Shown: piece by piece, positions 42,407 to 49,994 of the stretch
Layout: the number at the start of each line of letters is the position of its first letter
Position numbering within the stretch: position 1 is the stretch's first letter
Source of the DNA: JBMNPT01 sp050943735
GTDB taxonomy: Bacteria; Bacillota; Clostridia; Oscillospirales; RGIG577
Direction: 5' to 3'
Length of the DNA stretch: 64,000 nucleotides
Assembly: GCA_050943735.1 (NCBI GenBank)
Contig: JBMNPT010000009.1
Location: forward strand, 22,168-86,167
Program-made: the position numbers and the translations under genes
Notes under the pieces: model-generated
The model's input: the letters and a program-made list of their open reading frames with translations, nothing else
Told to the model about the DNA's origin: nothing
Databases searched by the model: none

Positions 42407-42682
42407 TTACAGCATGCCGCCGATCAGATCGGCCAGCACTTCTTCCACCGCCTCCAGACGTTCTTCCGTCGAAGGCAAGGGCTCAGGTTCTTCGGGACGT
42501 TGGGTGGGGGTCACATCCACCAGCACGCCATTTTCCTCTACAAAGTCGTAGTAGGGACAATGCTCCCGAATTTTGGCCGCCAGCGGAGTTCCGTCCTCCA
42601 CCACGTACAATGCCTTTCCCGTCCAATCCTCTGCCGGCTTATCGCTGCGGGTTTCATACCCTTTGTTCTGATATACGATCAT
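42407..42682 (-). CDS. Small protein, phage-tail-module-like
   Basis: A 91-residue protein. The first half (KALYVVEDGTPLAAKIREHC) looks beta-rich. The second half is a Pro-rich linker and a helix STEERLEAVEEVLADLIGG, typical of small proteins encoded beside phage tail genes. GAGAGGAGGAG lies four bases before the ATG. It forms a two-gene unit with the 52-residue gene. No other phage genes are near, so the pair may be a prophage relic or a domesticated unit. Confidence 0.75.
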   Translation of the reverse strand: MIVYQNKGYETRSDKPAEDWTGKALYVVEDGTPLAAKIREHCPYYDFVEENGVLVDVTPTQRPEEPEPLPSTEERLEAVEEVLADLIGGML

Positions 42683-42737
42683 GTCGCTCCTCCTCTCCGC
42701 GGTGTTTCCGCAGTTTCAGAGTAAAGCGCCCAAACCA

Positions 42738-43571
42738 TCACATTCCATCACACGATGAGGAAAACCGCTCCATAAAACTGTGCTTTTCTCCGCCACTTTT
42801 CCACCCTAACATCATATCCACATCCACATTCCGGGTACTGAGAAGAATGTTGCTGTCTATACGGGGATTGATGGTCCGCAAATGGGCAATCAGCCGTTTC
42901 ATTTCCTGACGTTTGCTTCCCTCTCCCCGGTCAGCGCTTTCACTGATGGAACATGCACAGGGAATAAACTCCAGCTCATTGTATTTCTGCCAGGCCACAA
43001 TGTCTGCTTCCCGCACATAGTACATGGGACGGATGAGCTCCATTCCCGGCCAGTTGCGGCTTTTGAGCCGGGGCATCATGGCCTGCATCTGACCACCGTA
43101 GAGAATGCTCATCAACACCGTTTCAATGGCATCGTCAAAGTGGTGCCCCAGGGCGATTTTATTGCAGCCCAATTCCTGCGCCTTCTGGTACAGATGTCCC
43201 CTGCGCATACGGGCACACAAAAAACAGGGAGATCCCTCCTGTTTTTCCACCACTGCAAAGATATTGCTGGGAAAGATGGTCAGCGGAATTCCCATTCCCC
43301 GGGCATTTTGTTCAATGCGCTCCCGCACCTCCGGCCGGTATCCCGGGTCCATGGTGAGAAAGGTGAGGGCAAAAGGCACACCTCCATGACGCTGATGTTC
43401 CTGCAACAATTTTGCCAACACCATGGAATCCTTCCCTCCCGAAATGCACACCGCGATGTGATCTCCCGGCTGGATCATGACAAATTCCCGCAGCCCTTTG
43501 GCAAACCGCCTCCAGATGGCGTGGCTGAACGTGGTAATCAAACTGCGCTCAATTTCCTGTTGACTCTTCAT
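42738..43571 (-). CDS. ttcA: tRNA 2-thiocytidine biosynthesis protein TtcA family
   Basis: A 277-residue PP-loop ATPase. The ATP loop is CISGGKDSMVLAKLL. The cysteine pair that holds the Fe-S cluster is CFLCARMRRGHLY, followed by ALGHHFDDAIETVLMSILYGG and a third Cys in EFIPCACSI, as in TtcA, which thiolates cytidine 32 in some tRNAs. Of two starts I prefer the ATG at 43571 because GGGGG precedes it properly. It directly follows the anti-sigma-like gene (15 bases) and may be on that transcript. Confidence 0.9.
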   Translation of the reverse strand: MKSQQEIERSLITTFSHAIWRRFAKGLREFVMIQPGDHIAVCISGGKDSMVLAKLLQEHQRHGGVPFALTFLTMDPGYRPEVRERIEQNARGMGIPLTIFPSNIFAVVEKQEGSPCFLCARMRRGHLYQKAQELGCNKIALGHHFDDAIETVLMSILYGGQMQAMMPRLKSRNWPGMELIRPMYYVREADIVAWQKYNELEFIPCACSISESADRGEGSKRQEMKRLIAHLRTINPRIDSNILLSTRNVDVDMMLGWKSGGEKHSFMERFSSSCDGM

Positions 43572-43586
43572 ACTGTCCCCCATCCT

Positions 43587-44348
43587 TTATTCCATCTTTC
43601 CATGACCGCCATGGTATCCATTTCCCTTGCCGCCATGCTGTCCGCCGCCAGTTCCTCCACCCCCGGGAGGTTGAATTTCCTCTCCCGACAGTACACCAAT
43701 GCGTTCATAAATCTCCCGCATGGTCATATTCCTCACCTGCTCCACCGTCACTGTAGGGTCCCATTCCAACAGCTGTTCATAGGCCTGGTACTTGCCAAAG
43801 GAAATCCCCGCTTCATGGGCTTGCCCAATGGTGGCAAAATTCCCGGCGCAGCAGTATATGTTGTCCTGCTCCGCTGTGGAAGCCTGCACATACTCCAAAA
43901 TGGCCTGACTCTGCGCCTCATTTTCTCCAGCCACCGCGATGGACAGCAGTTCCTGTCGGGCCAGACAGTCCGCCACCGTCTCCTCCTGCAAAATGGTGTC
44001 AATGGCATCCCCATAAGTCATAAACTGCACATCCAGCGACTCCAGCCACTGCCGTCCATCCTCATTGTAGCCCTGGGTTTTGATCACCCGTCCAAACCGG
44101 TTGATGGAGAGCTCAATGGAAGGATTCACGTCAATGCTCACTGCGGAAGTGGGCGTAAAGTACACCCCATAGACCGCCGATCCCAGCAGCGCCAATGCCA
44201 TACACGCCGCCGATGCCCAGGCGATCACACGCCGCCGTTTTCTACTCTGCGTCTGCTGGATTTGTAGGGCCAGATACGCCCGTGTGGCCTCTTTCAGGGA
44301 TTCCTCCGCCCGCACTCCATCCAGTGCCCGGACCACCCGTTCACGCAT
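43587..44348 (-). CDS. RsgI-like membrane anti-sigma factor
   Basis: A 253-residue protein: cytoplasmic N-terminal part (1-40, binds the sigma factor in this family), one membrane segment (WASAACMALALLGSAVYGVY, about 41-60), then an extracytoplasmic domain starting SAVSIDVNPSIELSINRFG, the hallmark of RsgI-type middle domains. The C-terminal tail is Gly/His-rich (GGGGTGGGQHGGKGNG), perhaps metal-binding or exposed. The ATG at 44348 follows GGGAGG and overlaps the ECF sigma stop by eight bases. It probably holds the sigma factor inactive until an envelope signal arrives. Confidence 0.87.
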   Translation of the reverse strand: MRERVVRALDGVRAEESLKEATRAYLALQIQQTQSRKRRRVIAWASAACMALALLGSAVYGVYFTPTSAVSIDVNPSIELSINRFGRVIKTQGYNEDGRQWLESLDVQFMTYGDAIDTILQEETVADCLARQELLSIAVAGENEAQSQAILEYVQASTAEQDNIYCCAGNFATIGQAHEAGISFGKYQAYEQLLEWDPTVTVEQVRNMTMREIYERIGVLSGEEIQPPGGGGTGGGQHGGKGNGYHGGHGKME

Positions 44349-44823
44349 CTTCCTCACCTCCCAGCATCTGCCGCAACCGTTGTCTTGCCCTGGCCAGCAA
44401 CGTGTACACTGTATTGACATTTTTGCCCAGGATTTCTCCAATCTGGACAGCGGTATATCCTTCATAATAGAACAGGTAAATCACATCCCGATAGGCCGGC
44501 GGAAGACTCCTCACCGCTTCCAACACCTCTCGGTCTTCCTGGGTGCTGACTGCGGGAAGCTCTTCCATCTCCTCCAAAGGGACCGTATGCCGCCTGAACC
44601 ATTTTCTTCGCCAGTCCCGGCAGGCATTGACTGTCACACGGATGAACCAGGCTTTTTCATGCTCCGGACTCTGAAACTCCCCCGAATGGAGCACATATTT
44701 CAAAAACACCGTTTGAAACACATCCGCAGTGTCCGCCTGATTTTGCAAATGTATCATGCACAGCCGCCGTACCAAATCGGCATACTGCTCCACCGCCCGG
44801 TTTGCCTCCTGTTCACTCCGCAT
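44341..44823 (-). CDS. ECF-type RNA polymerase sigma factor
   Basis: A 160-residue sigma factor with only regions 2 and 4. Region 2 runs from YADLVRRLCMIHLQ to FIRVTVNACRDWRRK. Region 4 has LPPAYRDVIYLFYYEGYTAVQIGEILGKNVNTVYTLLARAR. The pairing of an ECF sigma factor with an RsgI-like anti-sigma is seen in gut Clostridia, whereas classical RsgI pairs with SigI. A putative ECF promoter lies upstream of the secreted-protein gene in front of it, so autoregulation is likely. GAAGAGGG precedes the ATG. Confidence 0.94.
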   Translation of the reverse strand: MRSEQEANRAVEQYADLVRRLCMIHLQNQADTADVFQTVFLKYVLHSGEFQSPEHEKAWFIRVTVNACRDWRRKWFRRHTVPLEEMEELPAVSTQEDREVLEAVRSLPPAYRDVIYLFYYEGYTAVQIGEILGKNVNTVYTLLARARQRLRQMLGGEEDA

Positions 44824-44846
44824 AGCAGTCCCTCTTCACTGTGAGT

Positions 44847-45152
44847 TTATCTTCTGTGGCACCCTCTTCCGGCACCTCGGCCCCAGCCGGACATGCCCGA
44901 AGGACAGTGGTCACAGATCCCGTCACCGTCCTCGTCTACAAAAAAGCCTCTTCCGCTTCCCCAGTTGTCGCAGACGCCATCACCGTCCTCATCCACAAAC
45001 AGTCCATAACCGCTCGCTCGGGAGTCGCAGATTCCGTCGCCGTTTTCATCCACATAATTTCTTCCGGCTCCGTTTCCCGCGGCCCATACACTGCCTGCAC
45101 CCATGGCCAGCACCAACATTCCCACCACAATGGCAATCATACGTTTTTTCAT
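44847..45152 (-). CDS. Small secreted protein with three calcium-loop-like repeats
   Basis: A 101-residue protein. The signal peptide spans about residues 1-25 (KKRMIAIVVGMLVLAMGAG). Three repeats follow: YVDENGDGICD, FVDEDGDGVCD and FVDEDGDGICD, spaced about 18-20 residues apart. DxDxDG loops are typical of calcium binding as in EF-hands, dockerins and thrombospondin type 3 repeats. Each repeat carries a Cys, and the end is Gly/Arg-rich. AAAGGAG lies ten bases before the ATG. It is the first gene of the ECF sigma unit, behind an ECF-like promoter. Confidence 0.85.
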   Translation of the reverse strand: MKKRMIAIVVGMLVLAMGAGSVWAAGNGAGRNYVDENGDGICDSRASGYGLFVDEDGDGVCDNWGSGRGFFVDEDGDGICDHCPSGMSGWGRGAGRGCHRR

Positions 45153-45194
45153 AGATTCATTCTCCTTTCCCACCCAATATAGGGTTCTACTTAC

Positions 45195-45223
45195 AATACG
45201 TTGGAAACAAATGAATCCTTTCA
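45195..45223 (-). promoter_or_regulatory. Candidate ECF-type promoter of the calcium-repeat/sigma/anti-sigma unit
   Basis: Minus-strand TGAAAG (45218-45223), 17-base spacer, CGTATT (45195-45200), resembling the TGAAAC-N16-CGTA/CGTC pattern of Gram-positive ECF sigma factors. No sigma-A promoter of good quality is visible in the same spacer. Confidence 0.5.
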
Positions 45224-45244
45224 CACTTGGCAAAAATTTTCTGC

Positions 45245-45397
45245 TCAAAGGGTGGATCCTCTCCGTTCAATCTCCCTCAGGGTTTCCTCATCCGCCTGCC
45301 GGATTTCCTCTTCTTCCAGTAGCATGGCCGGCAAGCCGGCACAGGCACCCGCATACAATTCATCCAGCAATTTCTGCCGCAGTTCTTCTGTGTCCAT
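45245..45397 (-). CDS. Small protein of unknown function downstream of bilS
   Basis: A 50-residue acidic, helical protein starting DTEELRQKLLDELYAGACAG. It contains AGLPAMLLEEEEIRQADEE. GAAAGGAG precedes the ATG with eight bases between, so it is likely translated. It lies 22 bases after bilS on the same strand with no terminator between, and could be an accessory peptide of the bil operon or simply a hitchhiker. Function unknown. Confidence 0.75.
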   Translation of the reverse strand: MDTEELRQKLLDELYAGACAGLPAMLLEEEEIRQADEETLREIERRGSTL

Positions 45398-45419
45398 TTT
45401 CGTTACTCCTTTCCATTCA

Positions 45420-45908
45420 TTACCATCTCTTTTGTACCATTTCCTGCAGCGTTTGCAAATCTTCCTCATTGGGATGGGCCAGTGCCCGGTCAAAATTGTC
45501 CAACATCTCCTGTTTACGTGGACTGTCTTCCATGGCTTCATAGCGATGCCGAACCGCCATAGGCATTTTCCCCTGGCACATATAGGTTCCCACAACCTGT
45601 ACCCCAGCCGGCAGCTGCTGTTTCACCCGCTGCAAAATCTCTTCAAAATAAGCCGCAGAACCACCAAAACCCGCTGTGCCAAAAAAGAATACCCGCTGGG
45701 TTGTCAGCCGCGTCAAAAAAGCAGCGCTCTTCTCATCGCAGTTGCCTTTATCCGTCCAAAACCCCACATAGACCTGGTCCGCCGCCAATGCCGCTTCGTC
45801 CGGAGCTCCCACATACAGGCAATCCCCCTCCGGCAGTGCTGCTGCCAAAGCCTCAGCCAACATGCGGGTGTTTCCCGTTGGGCTGCTGTATACAATCGCG
45901 TACTTCAT
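45420..45908 (-). CDS. bilS: Flavodoxin family protein, BilS-like
   Basis: A 162-residue flavodoxin-fold protein. The FMN phosphate loop is SSPTGNTRMLAEAL at residues 8-21; GFWTDKGNCD and FGTAGFGGSAAYF supply the other FMN loops. In the bilirubin reductase operon, BilS is the flavodoxin-like partner that supports BilR. The gene begins three bases after the bilR stop, so they are coupled. Identification rests on the gene order MarR - OYE reductase - flavodoxin, which matches bilQRS, and on the BilR motif. Confidence 0.85.
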   Translation of the reverse strand: MKYAIVYSSPTGNTRMLAEALAAALPEGDCLYVGAPDEAALAADQVYVGFWTDKGNCDEKSAAFLTRLTTQRVFFFGTAGFGGSAAYFEEILQRVKQQLPAGVQVVGTYMCQGKMPMAVRHRYEAMEDSPRKQEMLDNFDRALAHPNEEDLQTLQEMVQKRW

Positions 45909-45911
45909 ATT

Positions 45912-47018
45912 TTACTCCTTCCCTTCGTAAATGCAATGCACGCCCTGATGGGCCATCATACCACCCAGACATTTCCGGTTGCAACGCACACACCGGTGAA
46001 TGGACTCTGTTTTGCCTGCTGCCACCTTGTTGGGCCACTCCGGATCGGCGATCAGCTGCCGGCTCATGGCCACACAGTCCACCCGACCGCTGGCCAATTG
46101 TTCCTCCACAAAATCCGGATTGGTGAGCCCGCCCACACCACAGACGGGCAGCTGTGTCCACTGCCGCACCGCGTCGCAAAATTCCAAAAAGCAGCCTTCT
46201 CTTCCAAACTGGGGATGGGTGGCCGGTGGAATGGTATCAGTCAGCTGACCATGATTGGCCAGCGTCACGTGAAAGCTGGTGACGCCCGCCTGTTCCAGCA
46301 GCGGAACAAAAACCTTCAGTTCCTCCATCAGCACCCCAGCGTTGCCATAGTGCGGATTCTCCTGGCGTACCGCCAGTTTGTAGTCAATGGGGAAAGCGGG
46401 CAGACTGCTTCTCACTGCACGCACCGCTTCCACCGCAAATCTCGCCCGATTTTCAGGGCTGCCCCCATAGGCGTCATTGCGATGATTGTACACTGTGGAG
46501 CTGAAACTTCCGCACATCCGATCCCCGTGAATCTGCACCATGTCAAATCCAGCCTTTTTCGCCAACACCGCCGTATCTCCAAAGGCCTTTGTAATCTTTG
46601 CGATTTTTCTCTGCGACAGACCGGTGATATAGGGCCCCACCTCCTGATTCAGCAATGGCCGCAGATCTTCCATGCTGATTTTTTTGCTGAGAATGCCCGG
46701 CACATATTTCAGCATGGCTTTGACGTTTGAATCGGACTGATGCAACTGGGCGCACAGTCGGCAATTGTATGCATGGACCCTTTCCGCAAGCTTCTGATAC
46801 AGCGCAAAGCCTTTTGACGTATGCAGAGAAGGTCCAAATCCGAAACGTGTCACCGGTACATCCCCCACAATTATCATGGCACAGCCGCCTTTTGCGATGG
46901 CCGTAAGACGATCCAACCATTCCTCCTGAGAAAGCCCCATGGAGGTGGGAGCAAAAATAATGCGATTTTTTAATGTGAGGCCCCCATAATCCACAGGGCT
47001 ACAAATCCATTCATACAT
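45912..47018 (-). CDS. bilR: Old-yellow-enzyme family reductase, bilirubin reductase BilR-like
   Basis: A 368-residue FMN TIM-barrel enzyme of the OYE/2,4-dienoyl-CoA reductase family. IFAPTSMGL forms the FMN-binding N terminus. The active-site segment is HGDR at residues 164-167, the motif described for BilR (Asp166, Arg167), in place of the His/Tyr residues usual in OYEs. NDAYGGSPENRARF is the conserved FMN/NADH loop. A C-terminal Cys343-X2-Cys-X3-Cys-X11-Cys362 set can bind a 4Fe-4S cluster. BilR reduces bilirubin to urobilinogen in gut bacteria. It is the middle gene of bilQRS. Alternative: another enoate reductase. Confidence 0.88.
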   Translation of the reverse strand: MYEWICSPVDYGGLTLKNRIIFAPTSMGLSQEEWLDRLTAIAKGGCAMIIVGDVPVTRFGFGPSLHTSKGFALYQKLAERVHAYNCRLCAQLHQSDSNVKAMLKYVPGILSKKISMEDLRPLLNQEVGPYITGLSQRKIAKITKAFGDTAVLAKKAGFDMVQIHGDRMCGSFSSTVYNHRNDAYGGSPENRARFAVEAVRAVRSSLPAFPIDYKLAVRQENPHYGNAGVLMEELKVFVPLLEQAGVTSFHVTLANHGQLTDTIPPATHPQFGREGCFLEFCDAVRQWTQLPVCGVGGLTNPDFVEEQLASGRVDCVAMSRQLIADPEWPNKVAAGKTESIHRCVRCNRKCLGGMMAHQGVHCIYEGKE

Positions 47019-47027
47019 TTTGAAAAT

Positions 47028-47426
47028 TCACTTCCTTTTGATTTTTCCCAACAGCGTCAAAAGCTGCTGCTGCTCTTCGGCTGTGAGGGAATGCAATGCT
47101 TCTCTGTCCCAGTCAAAGAACACCTGGTGACTTACCTCAAAAGCCTGCCGCCCCAATTCACTCAACGACAAATGATAGGCCCGGCCCTGTTTGACACGCA
47201 GCACAAACCCCTCCTCCACCAACTTGAGTACACTTCGCTGGCAATACCCCCAATCCAACTGTAGCGCATTGGTCAGCTCAGCCTGGGTACACTGCTCATG
47301 TTTGCCAATATAAATCAGCAAAAACAACACCCCATAATTAAGCCCCAGCTGTTCCAGCCGCCGGGAAGTATAGGCCCAAAAATCCCGATATAAAACGGTA
47401 CATTGATAAGAGAGAGTATGAAACAT
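47028..47426 (-). CDS. bilQ: MarR family regulator, BilQ-like
   Basis: A 132-residue winged-helix regulator with the helix-turn-helix CTQAELTNALQLDWGYCQRSVLKLVEEGFV and wing QGRAYHLSLSELGRQ. It is the first gene of the bil operon, nine bases before bilR. Its promoter carries two near-identical inverted repeats, one over the -35 and one just after the -10, so it probably represses its own operon until a ligand such as bilirubin or another tetrapyrrole binds. The ligand is inference. Confidence 0.85.
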   Translation of the reverse strand: MFHTLSYQCTVLYRDFWAYTSRRLEQLGLNYGVLFLLIYIGKHEQCTQAELTNALQLDWGYCQRSVLKLVEEGFVLRVKQGRAYHLSLSELGRQAFEVSHQVFFDWDREALHSLTAEEQQQLLTLLGKIKRK

Positions 47427-47446
47427 AAAAAATCCCTTTCTTTACA

Positions 47447-47489
47447 CTTGATAAAATCAAGTATAACCATATATCTTGACTTTGTCAAG
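47447..47489 (-). promoter_or_regulatory. bilQRS promoter with two MarR-type operators
   Basis: Minus-strand TTGACA (47483-47488), 17-base spacer, TATACT (47460-47465). CTTGAC-AAA-GTCAAG covers 47475-47489 over the -35, and CTTGAT-TTT-ATCAAG covers 47447-47461 just downstream of the -10. Both are perfect 6-3-6 inverted repeats with consensus CTTGAY-N3-RTCAAG, 28 bp centre to centre. Confidence 0.85.
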
Positions 47490-47519
47490 TATTTTGTAAT
47501 TCTTCCCTGACAAATAAAA

Positions 47520-47557
47520 ACACTCCTCTTCCGGCTCATTTGCCGAAAAAGGAGTGT
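47520..47557 (-). terminator. Terminator after gap
   Basis: A long imperfect stem ACACTCCT...CGGC / GCCG...GGAGTGT followed on the minus strand by TTTTTATTTG, 34 bases after the gap stop codon. It also separates gap from bilQ. Confidence 0.85.
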
Positions 47558-47590
47558 CATTTCATCTTTGGAAACTGCGGGATTGCTCTA

Positions 47591-48616
47591 TTACTGAGCG
47601 TCTACCTCAGCCATGTGCTGAATCAGGTTCAGCAGCTTGTTGGAGTAGCCCCATTCGTTGTCGTACCAGGAAACTACCTTCACAAAGGTGTCGGTCAGCT
47701 GAATGCCAGCCTTCTCATCAAAAATGGAGGTACGGGGATCGCCCAGGAAATCAGAGGATACCACATCATCGCTGGTGTAGCCCAGAATGCCCTTCAGACC
47801 GCCTTCGGATACGGGGGTCTCAGAGTACTTCTTCATAGCGGCGCAGATATCTGCGTAAGAAGCGGGCTTAGCCAGATTGGCAGTCAGGTCCACTACGGAA
47901 ACGTCCAGAGTGGGAACTCTCATAGACATACCAGTCAGCTTGCCGTTCAGCTTGGGATATACCTTGCCCACAGCCTTGGCAGCGCCAGTGGAAGAGGGAA
48001 TGATGTTGCCGGCAGCAGCACGTCCGCCTCTCCAGTCCTTCTTGGAGGGGCCGTCAACGGTCTTCTGAGTACCGGTGGTGGAGTGAACAGTGGTCATCAG
48101 ACCTTCCACAATGCCGAATTCCTCGTCCAGAACCTTGGCAATGGGAGCCAGGCAGTTGGTGGTGCAGGAAGCATTGGAAACCACGTTCATGTCCTTGGTA
48201 TAGGTGTTCTGGTTCACGCCCATTACGAACATGGGAGCATCAGCAGAAGGAGCGGAGATAATAACCTTCTTGGCACCGCCGGCAATGTGAGCGGAAGCCT
48301 TTTCAGTGGTGGTGAATACGCCAGTGGATTCCACTACGTAATCAGCGCCTACCTTGCCCCACGGAATCTCAGCGGGATTCATGCAGGCGAAGAACTTCAC
48401 TTCCTTGCCATCCACAATGATGGAGTCGTCAGTATATTCGATGGTGCCCTTGTACTGGCCGTGTACGGTATCATACCGCAGCATATATGCCATGTAGTCA
48501 GGAGTCATGAAAGGATCATTGACCGCCACGAACTCAATTTCAGGATTGGACAGGCCAGCGCGGAATACCATACGACCGATACGGCCAAATCCATTGATGC
48601 CAACTTTGATAGCCAT
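47591..48616 (-). CDS. gap: Glyceraldehyde-3-phosphate dehydrogenase, type I
   Basis: A 341-residue glycolytic enzyme. The NAD-binding start is KVGINGFGRIGRMVFRA, the catalytic cysteine is in VSNASCTTNCLAP near residue 155, and the C-terminal SWYDNEWGYSNKLLNLI is conserved. Length is typical. The codon use is strongly biased, as expected for a very highly expressed gene. A TTGTAT-N17-TAAAAT promoter and GGAGG precede it. It is a single-gene transcript; the other lower-glycolysis genes are not adjacent. Confidence 0.98.
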   Translation of the reverse strand: MAIKVGINGFGRIGRMVFRAGLSNPEIEFVAVNDPFMTPDYMAYMLRYDTVHGQYKGTIEYTDDSIIVDGKEVKFFACMNPAEIPWGKVGADYVVESTGVFTTTEKASAHIAGGAKKVIISAPSADAPMFVMGVNQNTYTKDMNVVSNASCTTNCLAPIAKVLDEEFGIVEGLMTTVHSTTGTQKTVDGPSKKDWRGGRAAAGNIIPSSTGAAKAVGKVYPKLNGKLTGMSMRVPTLDVSVVDLTANLAKPASYADICAAMKKYSETPVSEGGLKGILGYTSDDVVSSDFLGDPRTSIFDEKAGIQLTDTFVKVVSWYDNEWGYSNKLLNLIQHMAEVDAQ

Positions 48617-48652
48617 AATAAATTTACCTCCACATATTTTAGTCTTGAGAAC

Positions 48653-48681
48653 ATTTTAACGTACTTTTTTGTCCAATACAA
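48653..48681 (-). promoter_or_regulatory. Promoter of gap
   Basis: Minus-strand TTGTAT (48676-48681), 17-base spacer, TAAAAT (48653-48658). Confidence 0.7.
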
Positions 48682-48786
48682 GCACTTGTGAATATTTTAA
48701 CCAAACTTCTACATTTTAGATAAATCCCTCCTTCTTTGCCAATTGGCTAGTGTGTAATTTGATTAGGAAATCCAGGCAATTTGTGG

Positions 48787-48792
48787 TATGAT
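48787..48792 (+). promoter_or_regulatory. Extended -10 promoter of the histidine kinase gene
   Basis: TGG-TATGAT about 29 bases before the ATG. No convincing -35 is at the normal distance. Confidence 0.45.
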
Positions 48793-48820
48793 AAATACAG
48801 AAAAAAGAGGAGGTTGTTTT

Positions 48821-49882
48821 ATGGAAATAAAACAGATTTGCCTGCAACAATTGCGGGACATATGCCAAAGCTCCCCTGCTTCGGTGTTGCTCACCGATCA
48901 AACCTTTCATATTGTGGAATACTCCGGCTCAGCACTAACCCTGGCCCTCTCCCTGGGAGATGATTTACCTGCTCTGTTGTCTGAACAATCTCTCGCAACC
49001 ATTCCCTGTTTCATCCCGAGTCTACAGGGCCGCGCAGCTTTACTGATTCCCTTTTCTCTGGTGGAAGGTCCGTATTTTATGATCGGCTTTCTCTCGGGAG
49101 AAGAAGAGAGCACTGCATTAAGCCGCCAACAGCAGTCCCTGGTACTATCTGACCTGTCTCATGAACTCAATCACCCACTCAATGTACTGCTCTCGGGACT
49201 GCAAATGCTGCGCCGCAGTCTGCCCCAAGAGCTCTCCCCTACACAAAACCAGCTCCTACTCAGTATGGACCAGTCGGCCCGGGATCTATACGACATTTCT
49301 CAAAATCTGGCCACTGTCTCTCGTATTTACCTGGAAGAAGACGGTGCTTACACCCAGACCTGCGAAGTGGACCTGGTCTCTCTGCTGCGGGAACACTGCA
49401 TCCGAATGGACCTACTGCTCACCCCACAGGGCTGTCATGTGGAGCTCTGCACTTCACTGGAACATCTGTACACCTCCACGTCTCCGTTTCTGTTGGAACG
49501 GGTCGTGGCCAATCTGGTATACAACGCAGTTCATCATGCCCATTGCCAGCATATTCGGGTATTGCTGGAACAGCAGGAGGAAACCGCTTCTATTACTGTG
49601 GCGGACAATGGACCCGGCATTCCTCCCGACGACTTACAGCGTCTGCTGATGCGCTTTCAACGAGGTCCAGCAGAATCCCATCAGCCCGGACAAGGTGTGG
49701 GACTGGCGATTGTACAAACCTACACCCATTATCTGGGTGGACACATCTCGGTTCATTCCACTCCGGAAGAAGGGTGTCTGTTCACCATTTCCCTGCCCAT
49801 CCGGACGGCGGAAAACTCCGGTATACTGGCATTGCGGGATTTTGCCTACTCCGAAGCTCTGCTACGTTCTCTGTTGTTTTGA
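48821..49882 (+). CDS. Sensor histidine kinase, soluble and orphan
   Basis: A 353-residue kinase with no membrane segment. The N-terminal 100 residues are PAS-like (SSPASVLLTDQTFHIVEYSG). The dimerisation helix carries the phospho-acceptor His in LSDLSHELNHPLNVLLSGL. The ATPase part shows the N box (ERVVANLVYNAVHHA), VADNGPGIPP and GQGVGLAIVQTYTHYLGG. AGAGGAGG precedes the ATG at 48821. No response regulator is beside it, so the partner is elsewhere. A cytoplasmic redox or ligand signal is likely given the architecture. Confidence 0.93.
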   Translation: MEIKQICLQQLRDICQSSPASVLLTDQTFHIVEYSGSALTLALSLGDDLPALLSEQSLATIPCFIPSLQGRAALLIPFSLVEGPYFMIGFLSGEEESTALSRQQQSLVLSDLSHELNHPLNVLLSGLQMLRRSLPQELSPTQNQLLLSMDQSARDLYDISQNLATVSRIYLEEDGAYTQTCEVDLVSLLREHCIRMDLLLTPQGCHVELCTSLEHLYTSTSPFLLERVVANLVYNAVHHAHCQHIRVLLEQQEETASITVADNGPGIPPDDLQRLLMRFQRGPAESHQPGQGVGLAIVQTYTHYLGGHISVHSTPEEGCLFTISLPIRTAENSGILALRDFAYSEALLRSLLF

Positions 49883-49920
49883 CAGGTTCCGGCAAAATAA
49901 CCAAATCCCCTGTAAGGCCC

Positions 49921-49949
49921 TTGCAATGCTGGTGGTTTTTTGCTACACT
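49921..49949 (+). promoter_or_regulatory. Promoter of xpt
   Basis: TTGCAA (49921-49926), 17-base spacer, TACACT (49944-49949). The leader to the ATG is about 40 bases, too short for a purine riboswitch. Confidence 0.6.
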
Positions 49950-49994
49950 GTATGGTAATCACCAAATTTTACAGATCGGAAAGAGGATGGAATT

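Noticed and set aside
49883..49994. Possible purine riboswitch before xpt
   Set aside because: The spacer after the predicted start is about 40 bases and lacks the conserved three-way-junction loops.
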